From Euryodendron excelsum (Eukaryota > Streptophyta > Magnoliopsida > Ericales > Pentaphylacaceae), in NCBI GenBank assembly GCA_033060915.1, contig CM065385.1, positions 13,638,501-13,702,500 on the forward strand: 64,000 bases of DNA, given 5' to 3'. This document shows positions 23,131 through 34,184 of the stretch, piece by piece. Each line of letters starts with the position of its first letter. Position 1 is the first letter of the stretch. The notes under the pieces were generated by a model that saw only the letters and a program-made list of their open reading frames with translations, ran no database searches and was not told where the DNA came from. A program made the position numbers and the translations under genes.

Positions 23131-23504
23131 TTGAGTCTGTCCCTGTAGTTTTTCGAGCCGGTTGACCGTTTTACCCCTAAAGGCTCGGTCAACCTTTCCG
23201 ACACATCTTATCCTCACTTTTCAAGTCAAATACCTCCAGGACACTATTTTAAGTGTTCCTGCTCCTTTCTGGCCTTCCGGGTCACTCCCGGCTCCTTCAA
23301 ATCATTCCCGGACTTTCCAGAGTCACTCCTAGTGAAGCCAGGCTAAAGTTTACATGGTAGTCACTAGTACATGCGCCCAAATCTAGTCAAAGATACGTTG
23401 CTTGCTGACCTTAATTGTTTCCTAAATGGCTGGCGCCACACCTAGTGGCGCCAGTGTATAATTTGGCCTGGCGCCACTGCAATAGGTGCCAGGTTTGTCT
23501 TCCC

Positions 23505-23513
23505 TCTATAAAT
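23505..23513 (+). promoter_or_regulatory. TATA box of the 5' LTR promoter
   Basis: CTATAAATA, followed by CAGAGCC, which is kept in the LTR copies that retain this block. Transcription would start roughly 30 bases downstream (inferred). The 255 or so bases from there to the donor-like site at 23797 contain no ATG. Confidence 0.75.
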
Positions 23514-23594
23514 ACAGAGCCCCGTTCAACGTAAAAAGGGTCTGCAAACTTAACCTAGAAATCACACAATTCAATATACAGAGCTCGAGCCCTT

Positions 23595-23635
23595 CAAAAC
23601 CCTAGTTTTCTTAGGTTTTCCAAACCCTAGCCTCC
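23595..23635 (+). promoter_or_regulatory. Paired telo-box motifs
   Basis: AAAACCCTAG and CCAAACCCTAG lie 25-30 bases apart just downstream of the presumed start site. AAACCCTA motifs are known near start sites of many plant growth- and translation-related genes. A regulatory role here is inference. Confidence 0.4.
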
Positions 23636-23796
23636 TATACACTCATATACTCCTCCATACACTCATACACTAGCCTTCAACCATTCTTTGAAGACTTGAA
23701 GAGCTGCCATCTAAAGCTTGAAGACAATCCTTGAAGGTTGAAGACGAAGACCAAAGACCGAAGACTGCACGGCGTGCAAAATAAACAAGATACAAG

Positions 23797-26700
23797 GTAG
23801 GCTCCCTCTTTAATTTTCCGTACTTCCCCCCTCTCTTCTCTCTCCAACCCACTTGGGTCTTCTTTATTTTAATCCCCCATCTCTTTCCCCCCCTTTCTTT
23901 GCATGCTTGAAAACAAGGAGACTCCCGGTCCATGTGTAGGATTAGACTATTGGAGGGTCACCATGTCGGGGGCTTTCTTCTAGTCTAACCAAAGACCACG
24001 TGGGTCCGGCCCCCTTGATTATGTGGTGAAGCCTTAGCCTTGTATGTTCACGACCCCCAAATTGCATTGTGCATATCATAGTCTTGCATCTTCCAAAAAC
24101 CGTTTTCAAAGTTGTTTTTCAAAACGTTTTTAAACTTGTTTTCAAAATTGCATCCAAATCTCTTTTTCAAAAACTTGTTTTCAAAACCACAATTCTAGGG
24201 TGATTCTAGCCTTTCCATGGCTAGGGTTGCTTTAGGAAAGTGTTATATTAAATGTGGCCTTTTGGTCTATATTTTCAAACCTTGTTTTCAAAACCACTTT
24301 CATGAAGTGGTTCTAGTGCTCTTATGGCTAAAATTGTTTTAGGAAAGTGAGATTTTTTTTTTTACACCTTCTAAACTCTCTCTTTTCAAAAATCTCTTCC
24401 TAAAAATCTCTTTTTCAACATACTTTCCTAAAACTCTCCTTTTTCAAAATTGTTTTCAAAAACTCCCTTCCAAAATCTATTTTTCAAATCTTCCTTTTTC
24501 TACTCCTTTCCAAAAACTCTTTCTCCCCAAAATTCGCTTTCTAAAAACACTTCCTAAATTTACTTTCCTAAAAAACTCTCTCCAACAATCTCCTTCCAAA
24601 AATCTTTCTAAAAAACCCTCTTTTCCAAAATTTTCCTTCTAGAAACTCTTCTCTAGGATCTTCCTTCCAAAGTCTATGTTTCCAAAAACACACTTTCCAA
24701 AACTCCTTCTCTTTAAAATCTTTTTCCAAAAACTCTCTTTCCAAATTCACTTTCCAAAAACTCCTCCCTAGGATTTCCTTCCAAAAACTCGTTCCAAAAG
24801 CGTATTTTCCAAAAATCACTTTCCTTAGAGTCCAAGTCAAGCCCTAGAGCTGACCATTAGGAAACCCTAATTTTCTTTCCAAAAACATGATTTTCAAACT
24901 TTGCCCCAAACCTAGGTTTCCAAAACCTCTAGTTTTCACATCCAAATTATTCATGTTTCCAAAACCTCTTTTCTACGTCAAAACTATAATTTTCCAAACC
25001 TAGGGTTTCTAGAATCCCCCTTTCCAAATCTTTGTCAAATCCTATCTTCCCTTTAGGAAACCAAATCCAATCCTCCGTTTTTCGAAACAAAATCAAATCT
25101 TTTCTTTTAGAAACTAAATCCAATCCCCTCTTAATCCCGAACCTTTCCTAATTCAAATCCTTCCTAAACTTTTACTTTCCTAAATCTTAAGTTTCCAAAA
25201 CTTGAACATAAAAATCTTTTCTAAACTTTAAAACTCAACTTTCAAATCTTTCCTAATTCAACCCTTTCCTAATTTAACCCCCCTTTCCAAATCTTAACTC
25301 TCCAAATTCAAGTTTTCAAACTTTTCCTAAACTCAAACCTTTCCTAATTTCAAGATTTTCTAAAACCCTAAAACTTTCTAAATCTCAAATCTTTCTAAAT
25401 TCAAAACTTTCTTGATTCAAAACTTTCTTAAGTTGAAACTTTCTTAATTCAAAACATTTCTAAATTCAACACTTTCTTATTTCTAAACCTTTCATGAAAC
25501 AACACTTCCTGATTTTCAAAACTTTCCTAATTTGGGAACTTTCCTAATCTGAAAAGCTTTCCTTTTTCGAAAACTTTCTAAACTCGAAACTTTCTAATTT
25601 CAAAACTTTCCTGAAACCTAAAACTTTCCTAAATTCAAAACTTTCTTAATTCAAAACTTTCCTAAAGTTGAAACATTCCAAATTCAAAGCTTTCCTAAGT
25701 TGAAACTTTCCTAATTTCAAAACTTTCCTAAATCGAACCTTTCCTAATTCAAACATTTCCTAAATCCAATCTTTCCTAATCTCCTAAACCTTCCAAGTCA
25801 AGTCAAATCTTTCCTAAGTCTCTTATCTTTCCTAAGTCTAGGTTTCCTAAACCTTCATCTTTCTAAAACAAGTCCAAATCTATCTTTTCAAATCAAAATC
25901 CAATCTTCTCAATTTCAATTTTCAATCTCCTCTTCCAATTTCAAATCGAATCCAATTTTCAATTCAATCTCTTTCTTCCAATCCAATCTCTCTCTTCAAA
26001 TCAATCCCTTTTCAATCGGACTCCGGTCCGAACTACGACTGGCCTGATTCCCCCAAAGGGATACGTAGGCAACCTCCATAGGTGCGGTCACAATACTTTT
26101 CAAACTTTCAATTCCACCCTCATGGGTGTGGTTTCCAAAATCTTTCCAAATTTCAAATTCCAATCAATTTTCAAATTTCAATTTCAAAATTTCTATTCCT
26201 ATTTCCAAGTTTTCAAAGTTTCCAATTTCAATTTTATCTTTTCAGATCTATTTTCAAATCAAAGCAATCTTTTTTTTTAAATCTATTTTTCAATTCTCTC
26301 CTATTGCACTCGTATATCATGCATCATATTTTTCAAACATTATTTTTCAAAGTGATTAGGGTTGAACTATAGTTAATTAGACTCTCATAGGTGAATCTAG
26401 GGTAGATTGACATATAGGTACGGAAAGGGCGGGGTAGGGTGATAGCTTAGTGCGTCTTCCCTAAATGTAACCAACCTCCGAACCTAGAATTGCTGATTTC
26501 AAAGACCAAAAGGAGTTATTTTTCTAAAAAGGGCTAAATATTTTCAAAAGGTTGCCAAACAATCCATTTTCCTAAAAACCCTCTCTTGAGGAGATATTTT
26601 CAAAATTGTTTTTCCAAAAACCCTAAGTGTAGTCTTCGGATTATGCTTAGTTTTTAGATGGCCTAACTCACCTTAATCAAGTTAGGTGGCGACTCCGAAT

Positions 26701-28313
26701 CTTTTTGAAAAGCCCTTTATTCAAATCAATTTTCAATTCAAACCTAGTCGCACTCATTCTTTTAGGAGGGTGAGTTCTAACGAGAGAGTACAACATTTTT
26801 CTTGCTTGGGTGAGTATTCCTCGAGTGCGAAAAATCTGGGCGCGACAGCTGGCGACTCCGCTGGGGAGACTTAGAGGGTTAGGCCGTAGTCATGTTTCTT
26901 TACCCTTCACCCATGTAGAGTCTTCAATCAACTTGGTTCAATCCTATTCACTCTAAATTTTCAAAACTAAAATTTCAAAATTGTTTTCAAAAAAAAAACA
27001 AACATGCATTCATTCATATTATATTGTATTATGTTTGTCATCCACATACTAAAACTTGCATCTTTGTTTTGTAGGTACACATTTTGTTTAAATTTTATTA
27101 ACTGCTTTGCATGAATGTGATGTACAGGATGAATGGGAGTTGTTGGGCTCTTTCCTCCACTTTTAAAAATGACACACACACTGCATGTGCACTTGCATTC
27201 TGCATACTTGCATACCCTGATATGTCCTTTCTAGTTAGAAAGGGGGAACGGTATATTGGTTGTGGGCAAGATGCTGTGTCAGTTTCTTCGCCTACGGCCT
27301 CTTGATGGTTCCCCCGCTCGGATCACCAACCGATCATGGCACCACCTCGGGGAGTGGGCCTAGGTTTGAAGATCCGGGGACCGAGCCTTTTTAGGACGCA
27401 TTAGTCAACCCTCAACCTCATACTCATATAGACACCATGCATAGCCGAACCTCTGCCGAATTTAGGACACGACCACCATTTTCAAAATCATGGAGGAAAG
27501 GGCGACTGCTCTTACTTTCATTTATACCTGTTTATTCCTGCTGTTATAATGCTTGTCTTCATACTGTTATAATGCCTATCTGACTGTTTATGCATGCATG
27601 TTTATTTCAATTGTACCTTTTCTCTTTATACTTTTTGTTCATGCATTCAATATTCCATGTCAAGATAAGAGTTCCAAGTAACTCAAGTCATTGCATTCTC
27701 ATGCATATGATCAATCCATTGAGAGTGACACCAACGTCACTCTCCCTTGCATTAAACCTACCCAAACCCTAAGGGTTCCCGCGTAACCCTAAGGACTCAT
27801 TGCATGCATTTCGATTCATTCCATAAGAGGGGCCCCAATCCCTCTATGCTCACGGAGATAGAGTTGCCAAGAAGACAAGGGGCAATCAATCAACAAGGTC
27901 TCTAAGTGACCTCCCAACATCAAATCCAAGGAAGGCGAATCCGAAGACTCAAGAGTAGTTTAGGGTTTCCTTTTGTAAAAGTAGATAGGTGGAAGTCCAA
28001 AGGAAAATGTTCCCCCTCCCCCTATTAAAATGTATTTCAATTCTTTTGTATCTTAAACCCAAAGTTTAATGTACTTCTTTATTTTTATGAATAAACGCAT
28101 GAATGGCTGAAGGTTTCTACCTGACGGTAAGGTATCTGCATACAGGGGCAAACCCCCTATCTCCAAAAGTGAGCCAATACATCATGTTTAGTCTCCCTCT
28201 CAAGCAAGGGCAACCCTAGGACATGCATTGCATAAAATTCTCTACAAACCAAAAACTAACTTGTGACTTGTGTTTTTGTCTTTTTCCTTTTTTCTTTTTA
28301 TTTCTATTTACAG
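23797..28313 (+). other. Candidate leader intron
   Basis: A donor-like CAAG/GTAGGC at 23796/23797 recurs in most LTR copies. A strong plant acceptor lies at 28311-28313: a long T-rich run then TTTACAG. Splicing would remove the low-complexity LTR body, PBS and leader and place the gag start codon (28352) 38 bases into the second exon, with no ATG ahead of it in either exon. No transcript evidence is available. Confidence 0.4.
26850..26867 (+). other. Primer-binding site, tRNA-Arg type as described for Ogre
   Basis: TGGCGACTCCGCTGGGGA begins two bases after the LTR end. It fits the 3' end of a plant tRNA including CCA. Ogre elements are described as using tRNA-Arg with a site of this kind. 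Confidence 0.85.
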
Positions 28314-28351
28314 AAGTCACCTTGTACTGAGTCAACATCGCTCCCAAGAAA
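26868..28351 (+). other. Untranslated leader upstream of gag
   Basis: About 1.5 kb with no convincing coding sequence; the extra ORF1 that many Ogre elements have before gag is not visible. The same leader appears in reverse in 46590-48514 and 51003-52321, which shows it is a stable part of the family. It contains several short ATG frames that would hinder translation of gag from an unspliced RNA. Confidence 0.7.
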
Positions 28352-30226
28352 ATGCAACATCCACCTAGGGATCCTATTATCACTCGGCAAAAAGCATCAT
28401 TGATGGCTGCTAACCCTGAAGAATCCTCTCAAGTCTCTCGAGAGGAAGTTAATGAAATGAGGACTAAGATGGATGAGATGCTCAAACTCATTCAAACTCT
28501 GGCCATGAAGGATGCTACTGTGGTCCCGTCATCATCAACGACTTCATCTAAAGATCTTGAACCCGCTAATCCGAGTATCTTGCTTCAGTCTGACAATGCT
28601 GGGAAAACCAAAGAAGATGCCAAAAGGATCAATACTGAAGAAGAGGAGACCATATTGCTTTCACCTGTTACGAAGAAGGCCCCTCTAGACCCTCTCAGTC
28701 TGAAAATCCAAGGGTTGGAGGATTCGTTGCGAAGTCTCCACGGCCATGATGCTTACGGATTCACCTCTTATGATGAGCTATGTTTCTTCCCTGACCACCC
28801 GAGGCCTGCTAAGTTTAAAATGCCTGACTTCTAGAAATACGACGGTACCGGTAACCCTGTTGCTCATCTTCGTCTATATGCTGGAGCACTAAGTGGACAT
28901 GGCCACGACCCGAAGCTCCTTATGTAGTTATTCCAACACAGCCTCACCGGGTCGGCTCTACAATGGTTCGCTCGTCTGGACTTAAGGAAAATCACAACCT
29001 GGATGGAGTTGGTTAATGCATTCAAAGCCCAATACCGTCACAACATCGATCTCACTTCCGATCGCTGGTCCTTGATGACGATGAGCAAGGGTGAGAAGGA
29101 GAGTTTTAAAGCATACGCCCTAAGATGGAGGGAGGCCGCTGCACAAGTCAATCCCCCGTTGGAGGAGAAGGAGTATGTACAACTATTTATACATACTTTT
29201 CAAGGTATATTCTATGAGAAACTCTGCACAAGCGTGGGAAAAAGCTTCTCCGAACTCATCATGCAGGGGAAAATGATAGAAAACGGCCTCAAGACAGGAA
29301 GAATCACAGATCCTTATGCCAAGACTGGAGAAAATACCATTAACATAGCCAAGAAGGTGGCTACTACAAGGGGCACAATCAGGAAGGAAAGCGAAGTGTC
29401 TGCTATTCTGCCTAGCCAACCACCTCAATACCGACCTCCGCTACAATCACCCCCAGTACTGCCCTTGCCCACCTTGACCATACCTGCTCCAACCCCAAAC
29501 TATGGTCCCGCTGGGGCACGACCCAATTTCAATAGACCTGCTCGACGTATCCGCACCTTCGATGCCTTAGCCTGCACCCAAACCGAGTCCTACCATAGCC
29601 TTCTAAAGAACAATATCTTGAAGCCCATCCCCGCTCGCCCGTTGCCAAGCCCTCTGCCCCCGACCTTTAATGCCGCTCTTACATGTGAATATCATTCAGG
29701 TGGCCAGGGGCATGACACCGAAAGCTGCTTTGCTCTCAAGCACAAGATCCAAGACCTGATCGACAATAAGACCATCGATTTGCAGCCGATAAAACCTGCT
29801 CGCACTCCCAATGTGACTGCTAACCCTCTGCCAGATCACACCATCAATATGATACTAGTAGAAATGGAAGGCGAGGGAGTGTTTGACGAGCTTGAGGCCG
29901 AGGATTATGAGGACGATTGGGAGACTGAGGAAGAAGATGACTGGGAAGAGGATCTCCCATTATGCCCAATCTATCTCTATGACCCTGATGAAGTGCCTGA
30001 TGCTTCTGACTGGCCCATTGAGGAGCCAATGTTGCCAAGGGAGGAACACATCAAAAGCATAGTTGCCGATGGGTGGGGTGATGAATTTCTACACTCGAAG
30101 TATGCTGCAGCTGAAAGTCACTTGCTGGAAAACTCTTGGCCCATAACTGAGTACAATTATGAAGACATGGGTTGGGGACTAGAGGAGACGAGAACGAGCA
30201 GAGCCATTCGAACTGGAAGGGGATAA
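28352..30226 (+). pseudogene. gag: Gag of a Tat/Ogre-like Ty3/Gypsy element, two in-frame stops
   Basis: One frame of 624 codons broken by TAG at 28832-28834 and TAG at 28925-28927. In order: a Glu/Lys/Met-rich helical segment near codons 25-55 that could be a coiled coil; a retrotransposon Gag domain around codons 155-310 with HLRLY, SALQWF, LVNAFKAQY, SLMTMSKGEKESFKAYALRW and LIMQGKMIENGLKTGRITD; a Pro-rich linker; a zinc-knuckle-like C-X2-H-X5-H-X4-C at 29684-29728; and a very acidic Glu/Asp/Trp-rich tail (about 29868-30010). Gag would form the particle and package the RNA. Reading may continue in another frame to 30406. No protease motif follows. The start codon is the first ATG after the acceptor-like site at 28313. 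Confidence 0.88.
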
Positions 30227-30406
30227 GCTGGTCACCCTGTTCACAGAAGAACCTCCTACAAAGAACAAAAAGGAGGCTGACAACCGCATCAACAATGTCA
30301 ACGCCTGTGGAGCTCTAGGGGAAGCCTTTGCTTATCTCGCCTTGGCAGAGGATCCGGGTCGTGAATGGAGCGTCGAAGATATGGGGATTGTCCCAAGGCC
30401 GTACTA
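30192..30406 (+). pseudogene. Frame-shifted continuation of the Gag tail
   Basis: The main frame ends at TAA 30224-30226. Another frame overlapping its end reads a sensible Glu-rich segment (ELEGDKLVTLFTEEP..ACGALGEAFAYLALAEDPG) to a TAA at 30404-30406. This is probably the original C-terminus after a small indel, or else the start of a separate frame reached by frameshifting. It has no protease active-site motif. Confidence 0.5.
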
Positions 30407-32339
30407 AAAATGGGTTCTTCGCACAAGCGTACAAGAGAGGGGTGGTCTCACCCACTTTCTTTCTATCCCTTTTACTTCTTGTCTTTAAATTAATGTTTAC
30501 ATTTTCTTATTACTTAAGAACCTTATATTTTTCATAAAAATAATAATAATAATCAAATGACAGTCTTTTACACCATTGCTGTTGTCTTGTCTTCCTTGGG
30601 AATAGTGACCACTTTCTACGCAAGAGGCATGGTTTGTTTTGTGGAATGATCCAACTTGAGGGGACGATAGCATGAGTTAACCACTCGCTAAATGATCAGC
30701 TTTCCAGAGAGAGAATAAGGATGAGTGAGGATGCTACCCAAAGGCAGCACTTGCAGGACTCTGAGGCTAAGCGATGTGTGGCCAGTTTATCAAAATGAAA
30801 AGAAGCCATCTTTCATTCCCCCACATATAAAGAATAAATAACTAAATAAATGAACAAATGTGCTCATATTCCCTTTGCTTAACCCCTAGCGCCTTGCGGA
30901 AAGCGAAAATTTTCTTTGTTAACCCTGATCCAAGACTGTCCTCCCCACACTGGGGCAGACAATAGTTGAGAACTCTAAGAGTGGTGTCCACCTCTATCAT
31001 GCTAGGATAGTGTTGAAAAACTCTATGGATCAAGCAATTTAATTCAAAGTGAAGAGAGACCCTTATTTCATTTCCCATACAGTCAAAAGCAACCCCTTGC
31101 CAAACCCGTTGAGCTATCTATCATTTTTTGACAAAACCCTAACCTAGAGATCACCTCCCATACTGGGTATATTGAATTACCAAGGAAAAGGTTTAAGGGG
31201 AAAGGGTTAAAGAATTGTTTCATTTCATAAAAGAAAAGAAAAAGAAATAGAAAGGAAAAGCAAAAGAAAGGAGTTGCCAAGGGGCAAAGGCCAAAAAAAA
31301 AAAAAAAACCATGATTCTAAAGAAAGCCCTGAAGAAATTCGTGATTGAATTAACTTCAACGGCACAGAAAAGAAAATCATGTTTATCTCAAGAAGTACAT
31401 GGAAAGGGTGAAAGAACCAGGTTATTTTCACCCTAAGAAATATATGGCCAAAAGCGAGAAGGAAATTTAAAGGTGATCCTAGGTTACAAGGAAACCCAGT
31501 AGGTACAATAGGTTTGAACCTTTACCTTTTCTTGCAAAACTTCAAAACCATGGCCTACATTACAACCCCATTAAAGTCCCCTCTGATTGAAAAAAGATTG
31601 CTTGATCTAAATGAGTTAGATACGCTGCCAAAGCTTTAAAAAAAAAAATGGATGCTAATCCTACTGAAAAACGGTTAAGGACAGTTTGGATCTAAACCCT
31701 GCTGAAAACAACATTGAATTTGAGCCTACATATCCCGTTGTTTCTAAAACCCCATAACTTAGCCTACATTACGGTCCTAAACAAAGCCTTCTCGGATTGA
31801 AATGACTGACCACTTATCGCTCTGTCAAAGGTCAGGTAAGCGTTTGCTAGAACTCCGAGAGTCGAGAGTCTTAGCCCAATAACCCTATACACTAACCTTA
31901 AGATAGAAAGTGGGAGGCGGTCAAGAGGTTGAGAAAGGTTCGAAGTGCTATCATTCAATCAAGATAAGGTTAAGCCAAAGGAGAGGCTAAACCCCCGAAG
32001 AGGAGGGAGTTACCATTCCCAAGGCTACAAGTCTAACAGCACCCTGTGTCATTCTATTAACATATGTCTAAAAAAAATAAATAAAAATCAGCATGAGCTT
32101 TGCACATATAGGACATAACTCCCTGTAGAAATAAAAATCATCAACATCAACTCATGTAATAAACATCTAACATCATCATACATCACATGCCTTTGATCAT
32201 ATGTATATGTCTATCGGTGCGTCTAAGTACCACAAACATCCGTCCTTATACAAAACTAAGCAAAATAAAACTGTCTAACATCAATACATTTCAGGGACAA
32301 GGGGCAAAAGAGGATCAGAGTCTCCACAAGGGGCATTAA
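30407..32339. other. Non-coding spacer where pol would be expected
   Basis: A+T-rich DNA with short poly-A and AAT runs and no credible coding frame. The reverse complement of about 30700-31080 matches 4930-5340 and 45520-45950 in other copies, so the spacer belongs to the family and is not a private deletion scar. Confidence 0.6.
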
Positions 32340-34184
32340 TCACAGGTCAAAATCAATATCATCTGGATCAAAATTCCCGAAACCCGGAATCGGAGGAGGA
32401 GGATAACTACTCGAAGCACCACCATCCTGCAGGGAAGACAGAACCGAAATCAGCCACATACAAAAGGAACTAAGCAACAGTAGAGCAAGAAGAAGCAAAG
32501 AAAGAATAACTTACCCCCCACCACCCATCTGAGACAACCGAGCCGTCAGGGAAGCTACCTCGGCCTGGTACTGGTCCCGCTCCATCTGGTACCGATCTGT
32601 CTGGTCTCTCACAGCAGTAAACTCGGCCTGGGGCACATATCCTCCAGCACGGCGCCATAGGTCAACCACCTCCTGGCCAACAGCGTACCCGCCGACTACT
32701 ACCTCGAACCGGGTGAAGGCACCAACCGAATGGGCTCCAAAGTCCACAGTGTAATCTGTATTCGGAGGAAGCAAGAACTCGGCACCTGGCTGGCGCTCCT
32801 GGTAGGGGATGGGCACTTCGGCCACTAGAGCTCCAAACATATACTCTGGCGGAGCCCCTGCTGATCGAAACTCCTCGTGAAACTGTCTCCAGTGCCGCTC
32901 TCCAAGGTAGGACTCCCAGGTGTCATCACTGAGAAAAGCAGCTCTCGACAAGGAGAGCGGGACCAGGTACCGGACTGTCTCGTAATGGACTGATCCAATG
33001 AAAGGCCGTCAGGTCACATCCCTCGCCTCAATCAACTCCAGGTTAGCCTAGAGCGTCACGAAGTTCGTAATCTCCGATCGCTGGGCTACCCGATCACGAG
33101 CCCACCTCAAAGCGCGAGGATAGAGATCATCATCAACAACTACAGGACAACGCACCGGCAAGTACTCATAACTCCACCAGACAAGGAAGGGCCAAAAGCT
33201 AGTCATGCTGCCCCAACGAGAAGAAGTCTAAACCCGCATCGATCGAAGAAAGCAACCAAAAGAAAAGGACCCCCAGTCCAACTCAGACAAAGCTCCCAGA
33301 TCGGCTACTATACTCACCAAACGGCACGGCACGAGTGACTTGTTGTTGTTGCAGAAGCAGCTGAAGATGATGTACAACACAAGTCGCCGTCTCATGATAT
33401 CCCGCCTGGCAGGCGATGGCTCAGTAGCAAAAGTACGCTCACCCTAACTAATCCAAGAGACTGGGAAGGCAGAACGCTCAGGCTAAGGCAATTCCAACAG
33501 CAAACAGGCCTCGTCCCTGCTGACCGGGTGCAAGGTGATCTGCCGGCCGACAAAGGAGAGTCTTGTAATAATCGCCCAATCTAAAGGAGTAGGGCCCAAC
33601 TCGAAGCGGACAAAATGGAAGGTCCCAGTCTCCTCGAACCACCGCTCAACCAATGCCAGTACCAAATGCCGGTTCAAGCGGTTAGCCTGTAATCCCATAA
33701 AGGCACCAAACCCGATCTTTGCCAAGAAGGCGCGGTATGATGGGGCAGCCCGCTGCATGGTCACAAAGACCTGATGAACAGCCCCTCAAAAAGCTATATG
33801 TACCCGCGGAGGTGGCAAATGCTGTCTGGAATATACACTAGGGTGATAGGCCAGATCCCCGAGAGGTGGGACATCTGGTATCTGCAAATCTCCCAAATCA
33901 GCGTCGGTCTGCCTATGCCGGGAAGAAGCTCTCCCATAGCCGGTCACCTGGTCCCCAAGGCCTGGTACCTCCTCCTCGACGTCAACCTCCTCAGCAAAAG
34001 CCTGCTCAACCAGAGGAAAAGGGTCGACAGGTAGTCTACTCCCCTGCCCCCTCTGGCTGGATGAGGATCGTCCGGTGGATCGTCGACTACCTCTGGATCG
34101 GCTAGAACCGCCAGCAGAATCGGTCCGGGCCGCCTTCCCCGAGCAGCGTCTCCTCTCGGAACCATCATCACGTGCGTCTGCCAT
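32340..34184 (-). pseudogene. Antisense gene with plant mobile domain-like region, several in-frame stops
   Basis: One minus-strand frame runs from ATG 34184 to about 32511, then a donor-like GTAAGT (32514-32509), acceptor (AG at 32428-32427) and last exon 32426-32340 ending DIDFDL. The N-terminus (MADARDDGSERR..) is basic and Ser/Arg-rich. About 33764-33100 resembles aminotransferase-like plant mobile domain (PMD) proteins: RHLVLALVERWFEETGTFHF, then RRRLVLYIIFSC, SELDWGSFSFGC and FWPFLVWWSYEYLP. The C-terminal part has TWESYLGERHWRQFHEEF, then a Gln/Tyr-rich helix. In-frame stops lie at 33786, 33483, 33444, 33228, 33048 and 33009. The phase at the last splice is off by one, perhaps from a change in the G-run. 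Extra antisense ORFs are known in Tat-lineage elements. The PMD call is from motif memory, not a search. Confidence 0.72.

Larger units (their letters stand above)
21396..26847 (+). mobile_element. 5' LTR of the complete element
   Basis: 5452 bp, TG..CA ends. Order of parts: a conserved start with an AATGCCC/GGGCATT stem (near 21560-21580), hairpin repeats (21636-21736), two 81-bp units (about 21740-21900), 29-bp array (about 21900-22290), five 157-bp units (about 22395-23130), GGCGCC repeat, TATA box at 23505, an exon-like block with AAACCCTA motifs, a splice-donor-like site at 23797, a CACGTG box near 24000, the degenerate TTTCCTAA body (about 24100-26000), then a terminal segment ending in CTGGGCGCGACA. 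Confidence 0.93.

Noticed and set aside
23440..23490. E2F-type site TTTGGCGC near the TATA box
   Set aside because: The bases around GGCGCC do not give the full E2F consensus; the palindrome is the better description.
30407..32339. Hidden pol remnant
   Set aside because: I looked for protease, RT (YVDD-type), RNase H and integrase zinc-finger motifs in the frames and saw none. A profile search would be decisive.
33535..34105. Plus-strand ORFs overlapping the antisense gene
   Set aside because: They are shadows of the GC-rich minus-strand coding frame, without domain or conservation.
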